Shown: positions 51,734 through 61,708, counted from the first letter of the stretch. The stretch is 64,000 nt of DNA from Dethiothermospora halolimnae (GCF_037577855.1 NZ_JBAKFX010000004.1:62001-126000); one strand, 5' to 3'. The notes: generated by a model not told the origin, from the sequence alone. Numbers and translations: made by a program.

Positions 51734-53212
51734 ATGGATGTTACAACAATGACTATCCATGAATTAAGGGATAAAATAAGAAATAAAGAAATAAGTTCCT
51801 ATGAATTAGTAGAAAGCTTTTTTAATAAAATAGAAAAAACTGATGAAAAATTAGGTAGTTTTATATCATTAAATAAAGAAAAAGCATTAAAGAAAGCTAA
51901 AATAATAGATAAAAAACTAGAAAATGGAGAAGAACTTGGAGACTTAGCAGGAATACCTATTGCCATAAAGGATAATATTGTGGTTGAAGGATTAAAAAAT
52001 ACATGTGGCTCTGAACTTTTAGAAAATTTTGTATCCCCATATGATGCCACAGTTATAAAAAGATTAAAGGCTGAAGGAGCTATAATAATAGGTAAAACCA
52101 ATATGGATGAGTTTGCAATGGGTTCATCAACTGAAACATCAGCATATAAGATTACAAAAAATCCATGGGATTTAGATAGGGTTCCAGGGGGATCAAGTGG
52201 AGGTTCAGCAGCAGCAGTTTCAGCTAACCAAATACCATTTGCCCTAGGTTCATCAACAGGAGGATCGATAAGACAGCCTGCAAGCTTTTGTGGAGTAGTT
52301 GGATTTAAGCCTACATACGGTTTAGTATCAAGATATGGTCTTGTGGCCTTTGCATCTTCCCTTGATCAAATAGGGCCCATTACAAAGGATGTGGAGGATT
52401 GTGCCATTGCCCTTAATAGTTTAGTGGGATATGATAAAATGGATTCCACATCTATAGACAGGGAAAAGATTGATTATAAAAAGGCCCTTATAAATGATAT
52501 AAAGGGACTTAAGGTAGCATTGCCTAAGGAATACTTTGATGAAAGAATAGATAAGAAAATTAAAGAAAAGGTATATGATGCAGTAAAAGTACTGGAAGAA
52601 TTAGGGGCAGAGGTAAGTGAAGTAAGTCTTCCCCATACAGAATATGCACTACCGGCATATTACATACTGGCACCATCAGAAGCTAGTTCAAATCTAGCTA
52701 GATTTGATGGTATTAGATATGGAAAAAGAGCGGAAAATTATGAATCAACGGAAGATATATTTATAAATACAAGAAGTGAAGGATTTGGAGAAGAGGTAAA
52801 AAGAAGAATTATGGTAGGAACCTATGCATTATCATCGGGATATTATGATGCATATTATGACAAAGCCCAAAGAGTAAGAACATTGATAAAAAGAGATTTT
52901 GACAAAGTATTTGAAGAATACGATGTTATTTTATCACCTACCACCCCAACACCACCATTTAAGATAGGGGAAAAGGTAGATGACCCGGTATCTATGTATC
53001 TATCAGATTTATTAACTGTATCTGTAAACTTAGCTGGAATATGTGCCATGTCTATGCCCTGTGGGTATGTAAATGATTTACCAGTAGGCCTTCAAATAAT
53101 AGGGAATGCCTTTGAAGAAGAAAAGGTGCTAAGGGTTGGATATACTTATGAAAAGAATGACAAAATAAAAGAGAAAACACCTGAAATAGGAGGTGAGGTA
53201 AATGGGTTATAA
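51734..53212 (+). CDS. gatA: Glu-tRNA(Gln) amidotransferase subunit A
   Basis: Amidase-signature subunit that releases ammonia from glutamine. About 492 residues: GIPIAIKDNIVVEGLKNTCGSELLENF with the catalytic Lys, then RVPGGSSGGSAAAVSANQIPFALGSSTGGSIRQPASFCGVVGFKPTYG with the cis-Ser and the nucleophile Ser. The frame can start at GTG 51725, but the AGAGGTG at 51721-51727 sits correctly for the ATG at 51734. Its 3' end overlaps gatB by 11 bp, indicating coupled translation within gatCAB. Confidence 0.97.
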   Translation: MDVTTMTIHELRDKIRNKEISSYELVESFFNKIEKTDEKLGSFISLNKEKALKKAKIIDKKLENGEELGDLAGIPIAIKDNIVVEGLKNTCGSELLENFVSPYDATVIKRLKAEGAIIIGKTNMDEFAMGSSTETSAYKITKNPWDLDRVPGGSSGGSAAAVSANQIPFALGSSTGGSIRQPASFCGVVGFKPTYGLVSRYGLVAFASSLDQIGPITKDVEDCAIALNSLVGYDKMDSTSIDREKIDYKKALINDIKGLKVALPKEYFDERIDKKIKEKVYDAVKVLEELGAEVSEVSLPHTEYALPAYYILAPSEASSNLARFDGIRYGKRAENYESTEDIFINTRSEGFGEEVKRRIMVGTYALSSGYYDAYYDKAQRVRTLIKRDFDKVFEEYDVILSPTTPTPPFKIGEKVDDPVSMYLSDLLTVSVNLAGICAMSMPCGYVNDLPVGLQIIGNAFEEEKVLRVGYTYEKNDKIKEKTPEIGGEVNGL

Positions 53213-54626
53213 AACTATAGTTGGTTTAGAGATACATTCAGAACTTATGACAAAATCAAAAATATTTTGTGGCTGTTCCACAGAATTTGGCTCAGACGTA
53301 AATACAAACTGTTGTCCAATATGTCTAGGTATGCCAGGAGCATTACCGGTTTTAAATAAACGGGTTGTAGAGTTTGGTATAAAGGCAGGACTTGCCTTTA
53401 ATTGTGAAATATCGGAAAGAACTAAAATGGATAGAAAAAACTATTTTTATCCTGACTTAGTAAAGGGATATCAAATATCCCAATATGATATGCCCCTATG
53501 TAAAGAGGGATATATAGAAATAGAGACAGATAAGGGACCTAAAAAAATAGAGATAGAGAGAATACACATTGAGGAAGATACAGGTAAATCTATCCACTCA
53601 GGTATCGGTGATTCTCTTCTAGACTATAATAGAGCAGGGGTACCCCTTATAGAGATAGTATCTAGACCTGATATGAACTCTGCAGAGGAGACAAAGCAGT
53701 TTTTAGAAAAGCTAAAGGCTGTTCTTCAATATATAGAGGTTTCAGACTGTAGAATGGAAGAAGGTTCTTTAAGATGTGATGTAAATGTAAATGTGGTTGA
53801 TGAAGAAACTGGAAATAAAACTACAATAACTGAGCTTAAAAACCTAAATTCCTTCAGTGCAGCTGTTAAGGCTATAGAGTATGAAGAGAAAAGGCATATA
53901 GCTTTATTAAAAGAAGGAAAAGATACAAAAAGGGAAACAAGAAGATGGGATGAAATGAAAAATGAAACTATAGTTATGAGATTAAAGGAAAGTGTATCAG
54001 ACTATAGATATTTCCCAGAACCAGATATAGTTGAAATGAATATTCATAGAGACTGGGTAAATAAAATAAAGGGAGATTTACCAGAGCTTCCCCATGCAAG
54101 AAGGGAAAGATTTATTAAAGAATATGATCTTCCTGAATATGATGCAGGGGTTCTTACTGACTCTAAGAAACTTGCGGACTTCTACGAAGAAACTGTTAAA
54201 TTAGCAAATGACCCCAAGTCAGTTAGTAACTGGATAATGGGTGATATGTTAAGAAGACTTAAAGATGAAGGGTTAGAAATTCATGAAATAAGATTTACGT
54301 CAAAGGATTTAGCCGATTTAATAAAATTAATTGATACAGGGAAGATAAGCAATAAAGTAGGTAAAAAAGTATTTAGAACCATGTTTGAAGAAGGAAAGGA
54401 TCCAAACACCATAGTAAAGGAAAAGGGGCTTACCCAAATAAGTGATGAAGGGGAGATTAGAAAGATGGTACAAGAAGTAATCGATAATAATCCCCAATCT
54501 ATAGACGATTACAATAATGGAAAAGATAGAGCTTTAGGGTTTTTGGTAGGTCAAGTTATGAAGGCATCAAGGGGGAAAGCTAACCCGCAAATGGTTAATA
54601 AACTATTACGGGAAATGATAAAATAG
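53202..54626 (+). CDS. gatB: Asp/Glu-tRNA amidotransferase subunit B
   Basis: tRNA-binding and kinase-like subunit that activates the Glu-tRNA and transfers ammonia. The 474-residue protein starts YKTIVGLEIHSELMTKSKIFCGCSTEFG, with CCPICLGMPGALPVLN (zinc-binding cysteines C-G-C...C-C..C), KNYFYPDLVKGYQISQYD and DYRYFPEPDIVEM, then the helical and YqeY-like tail (KASRGKANPQMVNKLLREMI). The start lies inside gatA, preceded by GGAGGTGAGG. Last gene of the operon; an intrinsic terminator follows. Confidence 0.97.
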   Translation: MGYKTIVGLEIHSELMTKSKIFCGCSTEFGSDVNTNCCPICLGMPGALPVLNKRVVEFGIKAGLAFNCEISERTKMDRKNYFYPDLVKGYQISQYDMPLCKEGYIEIETDKGPKKIEIERIHIEEDTGKSIHSGIGDSLLDYNRAGVPLIEIVSRPDMNSAEETKQFLEKLKAVLQYIEVSDCRMEEGSLRCDVNVNVVDEETGNKTTITELKNLNSFSAAVKAIEYEEKRHIALLKEGKDTKRETRRWDEMKNETIVMRLKESVSDYRYFPEPDIVEMNIHRDWVNKIKGDLPELPHARRERFIKEYDLPEYDAGVLTDSKKLADFYEETVKLANDPKSVSNWIMGDMLRRLKDEGLEIHEIRFTSKDLADLIKLIDTGKISNKVGKKVFRTMFEEGKDPNTIVKEKGLTQISDEGEIRKMVQEVIDNNPQSIDDYNNGKDRALGFLVGQVMKASRGKANPQMVNKLLREMIK

Positions 54627-54646
54627 AATCGTTTATATATATTACA

Positions 54647-54676
54647 CAAAAGACAACCCTATAGGGTTGTCTTTTT
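54647..54676 (+). terminator. Rho-independent terminator of gatCAB
   Basis: AAAAGACAACCCTATAGGGT plus TGTCTTTTT: the perfect AAAAGACAACCC / GGGTTGTCTTTT stem with T tract. Confidence 0.93.
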
Positions 54677-55332
54677 AGTTAATATTTTTTAAAAAGATAG
54701 TTTATTTATTAACTAACAAAGTATAATTATACAATTAATTGCATAAACAAATAGTAATGTTTAAAGGGAAAAAAGGGTGACCTGTTATGATATAGAGACT
54801 ACAGATAATTATTACAAATATTTAAAAGTATATTTAATGTTTAACTATTGAATTTTTCGACAAATTATTGTATTATAATAAAGTAACCAAAAAAGTAGAT
54901 AACTGTCGGCAAAGAAAAGATACTTTATTGTTCTGTAAAGAAAAATAGAATATGTGATTTTTTTGCATAAATAAACAGGAAATTTACTTTCTATTATATG
55001 TAAAAAATAGACAAGCCTTCTAACAACACTTATTTTAAGAATCACACTTTAAATTACACTAGTTTATACAATATTGTTTTAACTTCACTTTTAATACAAT
55101 AAATAAATATTTAAATTAGTCTTTATATATTTCAATAATTTATATACCCGATTGTTTTAGAGATATTCTAAAATATATTTCAGGTTATTAATTTTGAAAT
55201 TTCAAAAAATTCACTTGTACTTGTATTATTAGACCAGTTTAAGGAGGTGAACTGACTAAAGGTACTGGCATTATTGTTTATTCAAATTAATTGAAAATTC
55301 ATAACAGAAGATTTTATGGAGGTGTTTATTTA
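54677..55332 (+). promoter_or_regulatory. Long AT-rich leader or promoter region of the opp operon
   Basis: No gene is supported in this gap of more than 600 bp. TTGAAT (54848-54853), a 17-bp spacer and TATTAT (54871-54876) form a possible promoter, which would leave a leader of about 450 nt. The palindrome TTGAAATTTCAA lies near 55193. A second AAGGAGGTGA at about 55241 has no start codon at a useful distance. No known riboswitch motif was recognised. Confidence 0.35.
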
Positions 55333-56253
55333 ATGGGAAGATATGTTCTTAAAAGAATCATTTATATGCTTATTGTTATATGGGCAATTGCAACAATAAC
55401 ATTCTTTTTAATGCATGCAATTCCAGGAGATCCATTTTCAAGTGATAGGGGAACTCCACCAGAAGTATTAGAAAACTTAAGAGCTAAGTATGGACTTGAT
55501 AAACCATTAATTCAACAGTATGGAAGGTTTTTAAAGAATTTACTACATGGAGATTTAGGTTTATCCCTTAAGTACAAAACAAGAACTGTTAACAAGATGT
55601 TATCTGACGGATTACCAGCTTCAGCTAAAATAGGTGTAATTTCTATGGCGCTGGGAGTTTTTGCAGGGGTAACATTAGGTGTTATAGCAGCACTTAATAA
55701 TAAAGGATTTTTTGATTATTTTGTAATTATATTAGTTGTTATTGGTATTTCGGTACCTAGTTTCGTATTTGCGTCATTATACCAATATTTCTTTGCAGTA
55801 AAATGGGAGATACTCCCTGTTGCCGGTTGGGAAGGTCCGAGCTATATGGTATTACCAATAATATCATTGGCCACAGGATATATAGCAAGTTATGCAAGAT
55901 ATATGAAGACATCAATGATAGAAGTTATGGGTTCAGACTATGTTGTTACTGCTAAATCAAAGGGATTATCCCACTTTACAGTTATAGTTAAACACGTTAT
56001 TAGAAATGCCAGTGTACCAATTATAACGTTCTTTGGACCAACTCTTGCGGGAGCTGTTGTAGGTTCATTCGTTATAGAGAGTATATTTGCTGTTCCTGGT
56101 ATAGGTAAGTACTTTGTTGATAGTGTTCAACAATATGACTATACAATGATACTTGGTACAACCCTATTTACTTCAATAGTAGTAGTTGTAGGTTACTTTA
56201 TAAGTGATATGCTTTATGGAGTAGTAGATCCAAGAATTAGAATAGACAAGTAG
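55333..56253 (+). CDS. oppB: Oligopeptide ABC transporter permease OppB/DppB
   Basis: Inner-membrane permease of a peptide importer. About 306 residues: MGRYVLKRIIYMLIVIWAIATITFFLMHAIPGDPF is the typical first segment, and the C-terminal half has the cytoplasmic EAA-like loop (MKTSMIEVMGSDYVVTAKSKGLSHFTVIVKHVIRNASVPII). There are six membrane segments. An upstream in-frame ATG at 55291 lacks a ribosome binding site, whereas ATGGAGGTG at 55315-55323 fits the ATG at 55333. First gene of oppBCDF with oppC 14 bp downstream. Confidence 0.95.
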   Translation: MGRYVLKRIIYMLIVIWAIATITFFLMHAIPGDPFSSDRGTPPEVLENLRAKYGLDKPLIQQYGRFLKNLLHGDLGLSLKYKTRTVNKMLSDGLPASAKIGVISMALGVFAGVTLGVIAALNNKGFFDYFVIILVVIGISVPSFVFASLYQYFFAVKWEILPVAGWEGPSYMVLPIISLATGYIASYARYMKTSMIEVMGSDYVVTAKSKGLSHFTVIVKHVIRNASVPIITFFGPTLAGAVVGSFVIESIFAVPGIGKYFVDSVQQYDYTMILGTTLFTSIVVVVGYFISDMLYGVVDPRIRIDK

Positions 56254-56267
56254 GGAGGGGTAAAAAA

Positions 56268-57185
56268 ATGGCTGAATTAAAAAAAGAACAATTTAAAACT
56301 ATAGGTAAAGACTTATCTAAAGCTCAAACTATAAATAGACCAAGTATGACATATTGGCAAGATGCTTGGAGAAGACTTAAAGGTAATAAGATGTCAATGA
56401 TATCCTTAACGATATTACTTCTTTTAACAATAATGGCATTTGTAGGACCATTCATGAATGAATTTGAGTTTAATAAAGGTGATTTATTATTAGGTAATAC
56501 TGAACCAAACTCAACTTACTGGTTTGGTACCGATGAAATAGGTAGAGACCTTTGGACTAGAGTATGGAAAGGTGCTAGGGTTTCCCTTCTTATAGGTTTT
56601 ACCGTTGCCTTTATTAATATTATATTAGGTATACTATACGGTGGTATTTCAGGATATATAGGTGGAAGAACCGATATGATCATGATGCGTTTCTGTGAGA
56701 TATTAGGTTCTATACCATATCTAATCAGGGTTATAATGCTTATGACTGTTTTAGGTTCAGGAATTAAAACCATAATTATTGCCATGACTTTAACCGGTTG
56801 GGTAGGAGCTGCCCGTATGGTTAGGGGTCAGGTTTTACAGCTTAAAGAAATGGAATATGTTATGGCTGCCAAAACCCTTGGTTCAGATACAGGAAGAATA
56901 ATATTAAAGCACTTAGTTCCAAATACAATGGGGGTATTAATAGTATCTGTGACATTTAGAATACCTGGAGCGATATTTGGAGAGGCTTTCTTAAGTTATA
57001 TAGGTATGGGTATTCCAGTACCAAAGGCCAGTTTAGGTTCCCTGTCTCAAGCGGGTACTCAAATGTTACTGGTTCATCCTTATCAGTTGGTATTCCCAGC
57101 CTTAGTAATAAGTATATTAATGCTTTCATTTACATTGTTCGGTGATGGTCTAAGAGATGCACTAGATCCTAAATTAAGACAGTAA
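56268..57185 (+). CDS. oppC: Oligopeptide ABC transporter permease OppC/DppC
   Basis: Second permease of the importer, 305 residues. After a cytoplasmic N-terminus (YWQDAWRRLKGNKMSMISL) comes the first membrane segment, the extracellular region containing YWFGTDEIGRDLWTRVWKGARVSLLIGF (diagnostic for OppC/DppC), and the EAA loop (RMVRGQVLQLKEMEYVMAAKTLGSDTGRIILKHLVPN). It ends with FGDGLRDALDPKLRQ, typical of the family. GGGAGGGGT precedes the ATG. It pairs with OppB to form the channel. Confidence 0.96.
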   Translation: MAELKKEQFKTIGKDLSKAQTINRPSMTYWQDAWRRLKGNKMSMISLTILLLLTIMAFVGPFMNEFEFNKGDLLLGNTEPNSTYWFGTDEIGRDLWTRVWKGARVSLLIGFTVAFINIILGILYGGISGYIGGRTDMIMMRFCEILGSIPYLIRVIMLMTVLGSGIKTIIIAMTLTGWVGAARMVRGQVLQLKEMEYVMAAKTLGSDTGRIILKHLVPNTMGVLIVSVTFRIPGAIFGEAFLSYIGMGIPVPKASLGSLSQAGTQMLLVHPYQLVFPALVISILMLSFTLFGDGLRDALDPKLRQ

Positions 57186-57198
57186 GGAGGGGAATAAA

Positions 57199-58230
57199 TT
57201 GGCTAAAGATAACAGTAAAGTCTTATTAGATGTAAAAGATTTAAGAGTTTCCTTTGACACATACGCAGGGGAAGTTCAAGCGGTTAGGGGAACAAACTTC
57301 TATGTAAATAAAGGAGAGGCATTAGGTATAGTTGGAGAGTCAGGATGTGGTAAATCGGTTACAGTTAAATCACTACTGAAGCTAATACCTATGCCACCGG
57401 GAAGAATAAAAACAGGTAGTGCAATGTTTAACGGTAAAGACCTAGTAAAGATGTCGGATAAAAAATTAGAATCTATTCGTGGTAGTGAAATAAGTATGAT
57501 ATTCCAGGATCCAATGACATCTCTTAACCCAACTATGAAAGTTGGTAAGCAGATAATGGAAGGGTTAATAAAACACCAAAAGATGAGTAAAAAAGAGGCT
57601 AAGGAAAGGGCAATAGAAATGCTTAGGTTAGTTGGTATTCCAACTCCGGAAAAACGTGTTGACCAATATCCCCACGAATTTAGTGGTGGTATGAGACAAA
57701 GGGGTATGATAGCCATAGCCCTTGCATGTAATCCAAAGTTGTTGGTGGCAGATGAGCCAACTACAGCCCTTGACGTTACAATACAGGCCCAGATATTAGA
57801 CCTTATGAAGGACTTACAGGATAAAATGAATACATCTATTATAATGATTACCCATGACCTTGGTGTTATAGCAGATATAGCCCAAAGAGTTGTTGTTATG
57901 TATGGTGGTCTTATAATGGAAGAGGGAACTGTTGATGATATATACTATAATCCGCAACATCCATATACATGGGGATTATTAAAGTCAGTTCCAAGATTAG
58001 ACAACAAGAAAAAAGAGAGACTAGTTCCAATAGAAGGTACACCTCCGGACTTATTCTCTCCACCAAAGGGATGTCCATTTGCGGATAGATGTGAATATGC
58101 TATGCCAATATGTAAAGAAGAAATGCCAGAAAAAACATCAATTACAGACTTACATGCAGTAAGTTGTTGGTTACAGCATGACATGGCTCCTGACGTTAAA
58201 AACCCTGTAACAGAAGGGAGGAAAAAATAA
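57199..58230 (+). CDS. oppD: Oligopeptide ABC transporter ATPase OppD/DppD
   Basis: A 343-residue ATPase: Walker A GESGCGKSVTVKS, Q-loop MIFQDPMTSLNP, signature EFSGGMRQRGMIAIAL, Walker B LLVADEPTTALDV and switch His in ITHDLGV. The C-terminal extension GTPPDLFSPPKGCPFADRCEYAMPIC..AVSCWL has the four cysteines found in OppD/DppD proteins, which bind an iron-sulfur cluster in studied relatives. The start is a TTG, eight bases after AAGGAGGGG. The stop overlaps the oppF start by one base. Confidence 0.96.
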   Translation: MAKDNSKVLLDVKDLRVSFDTYAGEVQAVRGTNFYVNKGEALGIVGESGCGKSVTVKSLLKLIPMPPGRIKTGSAMFNGKDLVKMSDKKLESIRGSEISMIFQDPMTSLNPTMKVGKQIMEGLIKHQKMSKKEAKERAIEMLRLVGIPTPEKRVDQYPHEFSGGMRQRGMIAIALACNPKLLVADEPTTALDVTIQAQILDLMKDLQDKMNTSIIMITHDLGVIADIAQRVVVMYGGLIMEEGTVDDIYYNPQHPYTWGLLKSVPRLDNKKKERLVPIEGTPPDLFSPPKGCPFADRCEYAMPICKEEMPEKTSITDLHAVSCWLQHDMAPDVKNPVTEGRKK

Positions 58231-59210
58231 TGGCAACAAAAGACTTATCAAAGGCTAAGAATCTTTTAGAAATAAGGGATCTTAAAAAATATTTCCAAGT
58301 AGGAAAAGGACAAACACTAAAGGCTGTTGATGGTATTACCTTCTCAATTAAAAAGGGAGAAACAGTAGGTCTTGTTGGAGAGTCTGGATGTGGTAAAACC
58401 ACTGCAGGTAGAACTTTAATAAGACTATATGAAGCAACCGGTGGAGAAGTAATATTTGATGGAATGAATGTTCATAAATTAGATAAAAAAGGATTAAAGG
58501 ACTTTACAAGAAGAGCACAAATGATATATCAGGACCCTTATGCATCATTAAATCCTCGTATGACAGTTGGGGATATAATAGCAGAGGGATTAGATATACA
58601 TGGATTATATAAAGATAATAAAGAGAGAATGAAAAAGGTATATGATATACTTCAAATAGTTGGACTAAACAAGGAACATGCTAATAGATTTCCCCATGAA
58701 TTTAGTGGAGGACAAAGACAACGTGTAGGAGTTGCTAGAGCCCTTGTATTAGAACCGGACTTTATAGTGTGTGATGAACCAATATCAGCTCTGGATGTGT
58801 CTATACAGGCTCAGGTGGTCAACTTACTTGAAGACTTACAAAAAGAAATGGGATTAACATATCTGTTTATCGCCCATGACTTAAGTATGGTTAAGCATAT
58901 ATCCGATAGGATAGCTGTTATGTATTTAGGATCAATGATGGAGTTAACATCAAGTAATGCTCTTTATGAAGAACCATTACATCCATATACAAAGGCACTT
59001 TTATCTGCTATACCTATTCCAGATCCTGAGATAGAAAGAACTAGAGAGAGGGAAATATTAAAGGGAGATGTACCAAGTCCTATAAATACACCTCCAGGAT
59101 GTAAGTTCCAAAATAGATGTAAATATGCTACAGATATATGTAGAAAAGAAGCACCAGTTTTAAAAGAAGTTAAACCAGAACATTATGTGGCATGCCATCT
59201 AGTTAAATAA
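58230..59210 (+). CDS. oppF: Oligopeptide ABC transporter ATPase OppF/DppF
   Basis: The second ATPase, 326 residues: YFQVGKGQTLKAVDGITFSIKKGETVGLVGESGCGKTTAGRTL (Walker A), MIYQDPYASLNPRMTVGDI (Q-loop), EFSGGQRQRVGVARAL (signature), FIVCDEPISALDV (Walker B), FIAHDLSMVKHISDRIAVMYLG (switch His). The C-terminal region has PPGCKFQNRCKYATDICRKEAP, again with cysteines. It heterodimerises with OppD. It overlaps oppD and ends the transporter operon; a terminator follows, before the binding-protein genes. Confidence 0.96.
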   Translation: MATKDLSKAKNLLEIRDLKKYFQVGKGQTLKAVDGITFSIKKGETVGLVGESGCGKTTAGRTLIRLYEATGGEVIFDGMNVHKLDKKGLKDFTRRAQMIYQDPYASLNPRMTVGDIIAEGLDIHGLYKDNKERMKKVYDILQIVGLNKEHANRFPHEFSGGQRQRVGVARALVLEPDFIVCDEPISALDVSIQAQVVNLLEDLQKEMGLTYLFIAHDLSMVKHISDRIAVMYLGSMMELTSSNALYEEPLHPYTKALLSAIPIPDPEIERTREREILKGDVPSPINTPPGCKFQNRCKYATDICRKEAPVLKEVKPEHYVACHLVK

Positions 59211-59220
59211 GAAGGAAGAA

Positions 59221-59262
59221 AAAAAGAACAAAGTGGCCTTTAGCCACTTTGTTCTTTTTTTT
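59221..59262 (+). terminator. Rho-independent terminator of oppBCDF
   Basis: AAGAACAAAGTGGC, CTTTA loop, GCCACTTTGTTCTT followed by Ts. The stem contains intergenic repeat module D (AAAGTGGC...GCCACTTT), so the repeat serves as the terminator here. A module E copy (TGTAGGGACAAGGCATGCCT) follows directly. Confidence 0.9.
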
Positions 59263-59393
59263 GTAGGGACAAGGCATGCCTTGTCCAGTGATGGAACATA
59301 AACTATGATACTGAAAAGTAGAGGAGAATTCATTCTCCGGATTCTTTTGATGAAGAAGAAATGGGAAGTTATAAAAATTGTATTTTTTTTCTA

Positions 59394-59420
59394 GGCCCTG
59401 AATATATTCAGGGCCTTTTT
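59394..59420 (+). terminator. Hairpin with T tract (module J)
   Basis: GGCCCTGAATATATTCAGGG plus CC, then TTTTT: a second possible terminator upstream of oppA, of the CTGAATATATTCAG family. Confidence 0.75.
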
Positions 59421-59672
59421 AACGCCATATAGTTAAAAATAAATTATTATCTCTGAACTTTATGAGAAATGAGACGTGTTAAAAATTACTTTATTTTACT
59501 ATAAAAATACAGTAGGAATAAATAACCCCTTATCAGCGTATAAGTTAATAAAGAAATATTTAACGAAAAATTAATATTTAACAAAATTCATTAAAAAGAA
59601 TGTGGTCAAGTTATAGAGTGGTATACAATAAATGGAGATGACAAAAAAATGCTTTTTTAATATTACAAACTC
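59421..59672. other. Gene-free AT-rich stretch before the oppA promoter
   Basis: No gene or known RNA motif recognised. The first 30 bp (TTTTTAACGCCATATAG) resemble the sequence after the module J hairpin at 7136 (TTTTAATGCCCTATAG), suggesting the repeat unit extends past its hairpin. Confidence 0.5.
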
Positions 59673-59701
59673 TTGACAATATGTTAATAATATTTTATAA
59701 T
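59673..59701 (+). promoter_or_regulatory. Consensus promoter of the first oppA
   Basis: TTGACA (59673-59678), a 17-bp spacer and TATAAT (59696-59701), a perfect match to the sigma-A consensus. The leader is about 145 nt and includes a second AAAGGAGGG (59780) without a start codon. Confidence 0.93.
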
Positions 59702-59851
59702 TTTAATAAATTGTTAACACAATGTAACATATGCTCAATTTAACAATAAGTTTAAGAAATTAAATAATTGTTAAAAAAAGGAGGGATATTATAAAGTAAA
59801 TTATTGTGTAAGCAATGTTAAATCTTTTATAAATCAAAGGGGGATTCTAGA

Positions 59852-61660
59852 ATGAAAAAAAGTAAATGGTTAGTACTATTGTTAGTAGTTACTTTAATAG
59901 CTTCATTAACATTAACTGCATGTGGTGGAAATGATGAAGATACTTCTTCAGATGCTAAGATAGAAGACAAAACTGACGATAGTGCAAAGGACCAAGATGA
60001 AGATAAGAAAGAAGAGGATACTAACAAGGAAGAAGAGAAAAAAGAGGAAGCTAAGGCACCAGAAGGATTTACAACTGATACAGCTAGCTTATCTAAAGAT
60101 ATATTAGCAAAAGAACAAGTTTTAAGTGTTAATTTAGGGGAAGAACCACCTTGTTTAGATCCTCAAGTAAGTACAGATGGAACTTCAAGTACTATACTTA
60201 ATGATACATTAGAAGGATTAATTAGAATGGATCATACCGGTGAAGTTAAAAAAGGTTCTGGTATGGCCATAGATTGGACATTAAGTGATGATAAGACAGT
60301 GTACACATTTAAGTTAAGAGAAGCTAACTGGTCAGATGGAACTCCAGTAACTGCCCATGATTTTGAATATTCATGGAAGAGAATAATGGACCCAGAACTA
60401 GCTTCGGACTACGCATTTATGACATATGATATTAAAAATTCTGAAGCTTTCTATAAAGGAGAAATAACTGATCCATCTCAAATAGGAGTTAAAGCTTTAG
60501 ATGATCACACTTTAGAAGTAACATTAGGAAAGCCAAATCCAACATTTCTAAGTAAATTACAACATAGTACATTCTTCCCATCAAGAAAGGACATGGTTGA
60601 AGAATTAGGAAATAAATATGCATCAGAAGCAGACTTAGTTCCATCAAATGGACCATTTAAAGTTGCAGAGTGGAAACATGAGTCTAAAGTAATTTTAGAG
60701 AAAAATCCAGAGTATTGGGATGCAGATTCAGTTATATTAGATAAAATCAATTTCCATATAATTAAAAATTCAAACTCAGTGGTAGGTATGTATAAAACAG
60801 GAGAACTTGATTACATAGGTGTACCACAACAGTTTATAGATGAATATATTGATGAATTACAACTTATACCTCAGGCTTTTAGTGTTTATAGAACATTTAA
60901 TAATGAGCATAAATACTTAAAGAATAAGAAGTTGAGAAATGCATTTGCAAGAGCCATAGACCAAACAAAAATATATGAAACTATGGATAAAGGATTGTCC
61001 CAGGCTGCATATGGTTGGGTACCAACTGGAATTGCAGGATATGATGGTAAAACTTTCCGTGAAATAGCAGGAAAAAAATTATTTAAAGATGTAGGAACCG
61101 GATACTCCAAAGAAGATCTTGATAAACTATATAATGAGGCGTTAGAAGAGTTGGGTGCTACTACTGAAGAAATAAGTGATGGTTTAAGGGTTATGACTGG
61201 TCAAACTGATAGTGCATTAAAATATGTACAAATATACCAGCAAATGCTAGAATCCAATTTAGGTGTTAAGGTTACAATAGAGCAAAACACTTGGAAGGTT
61301 AGATTAGATAAGCAAGCTAGTGGTGACTTTGAGATTACCACTGGATCGGGATGGATTGGTGACTACAACGATGCTATGACATTTATGGACTTAATGATGA
61401 GTGATAATCCACAAAACAGGGCTAGATGGTCAAATGCTGAATATGATAGATTAGTTCAATCAGCTATGGATACATTTGATGCTAAAAAACGTGTAGATTC
61501 AATGATAGAAGCAGAGAAGATATTAATAGATGATATGCCTGTTCATCCATATGAATTTAATGTAAGTAGATTATTAGAAAGACCATACGTTAAGAATATA
61601 GTAAGACTTCCACTTCAAGTTACAAGTGGTAAGAAATGGGCTTATATTTTAAAACACTAA
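59852..61660 (+). CDS. oppA: Oligopeptide-binding lipoprotein OppA (copy 1)
   Basis: Extracellular solute-binding protein, family 5, 602 residues. A lipoprotein signal peptide ends in LTAC with the lipidated Cys24. A long acidic and Lys-rich linker (DKTDDSAKDQDEDKKEEDTN) spaces the domain from the membrane. Mature-domain motifs: LDPQVSTDGTSSTILNDTLEGLIRMD, YTFKLREANWSDGTPVTAHDFEYSWKRIMDPE, KNKKLRNAFARAIDQ. CAAAGGGGG precedes the ATG. It has its own promoter downstream of oppBCDF, which allows higher expression than the permease genes. The second copy is highly similar. Confidence 0.95.
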   Translation: MKKSKWLVLLLVVTLIASLTLTACGGNDEDTSSDAKIEDKTDDSAKDQDEDKKEEDTNKEEEKKEEAKAPEGFTTDTASLSKDILAKEQVLSVNLGEEPPCLDPQVSTDGTSSTILNDTLEGLIRMDHTGEVKKGSGMAIDWTLSDDKTVYTFKLREANWSDGTPVTAHDFEYSWKRIMDPELASDYAFMTYDIKNSEAFYKGEITDPSQIGVKALDDHTLEVTLGKPNPTFLSKLQHSTFFPSRKDMVEELGNKYASEADLVPSNGPFKVAEWKHESKVILEKNPEYWDADSVILDKINFHIIKNSNSVVGMYKTGELDYIGVPQQFIDEYIDELQLIPQAFSVYRTFNNEHKYLKNKKLRNAFARAIDQTKIYETMDKGLSQAAYGWVPTGIAGYDGKTFREIAGKKLFKDVGTGYSKEDLDKLYNEALEELGATTEEISDGLRVMTGQTDSALKYVQIYQQMLESNLGVKVTIEQNTWKVRLDKQASGDFEITTGSGWIGDYNDAMTFMDLMMSDNPQNRARWSNAEYDRLVQSAMDTFDAKKRVDSMIEAEKILIDDMPVHPYEFNVSRLLERPYVKNIVRLPLQVTSGKKWAYILKH

Positions 61661-61669
61661 AAGATAACT

Positions 61670-61708
61670 AAGGAGTTTAGTCCCTGTGACTGGGCTCCTT
61701 TGTTCTTT
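61670..61708 (+). terminator. Terminator after oppA copy 1
   Basis: AAGGAGTTTAGTCCC / CTGGGCTCCTT with a TGTGA loop, then TTGTTCTTT. The element after copy 2 has the same AAGGAGTTTAGTC start. Confidence 0.8.
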
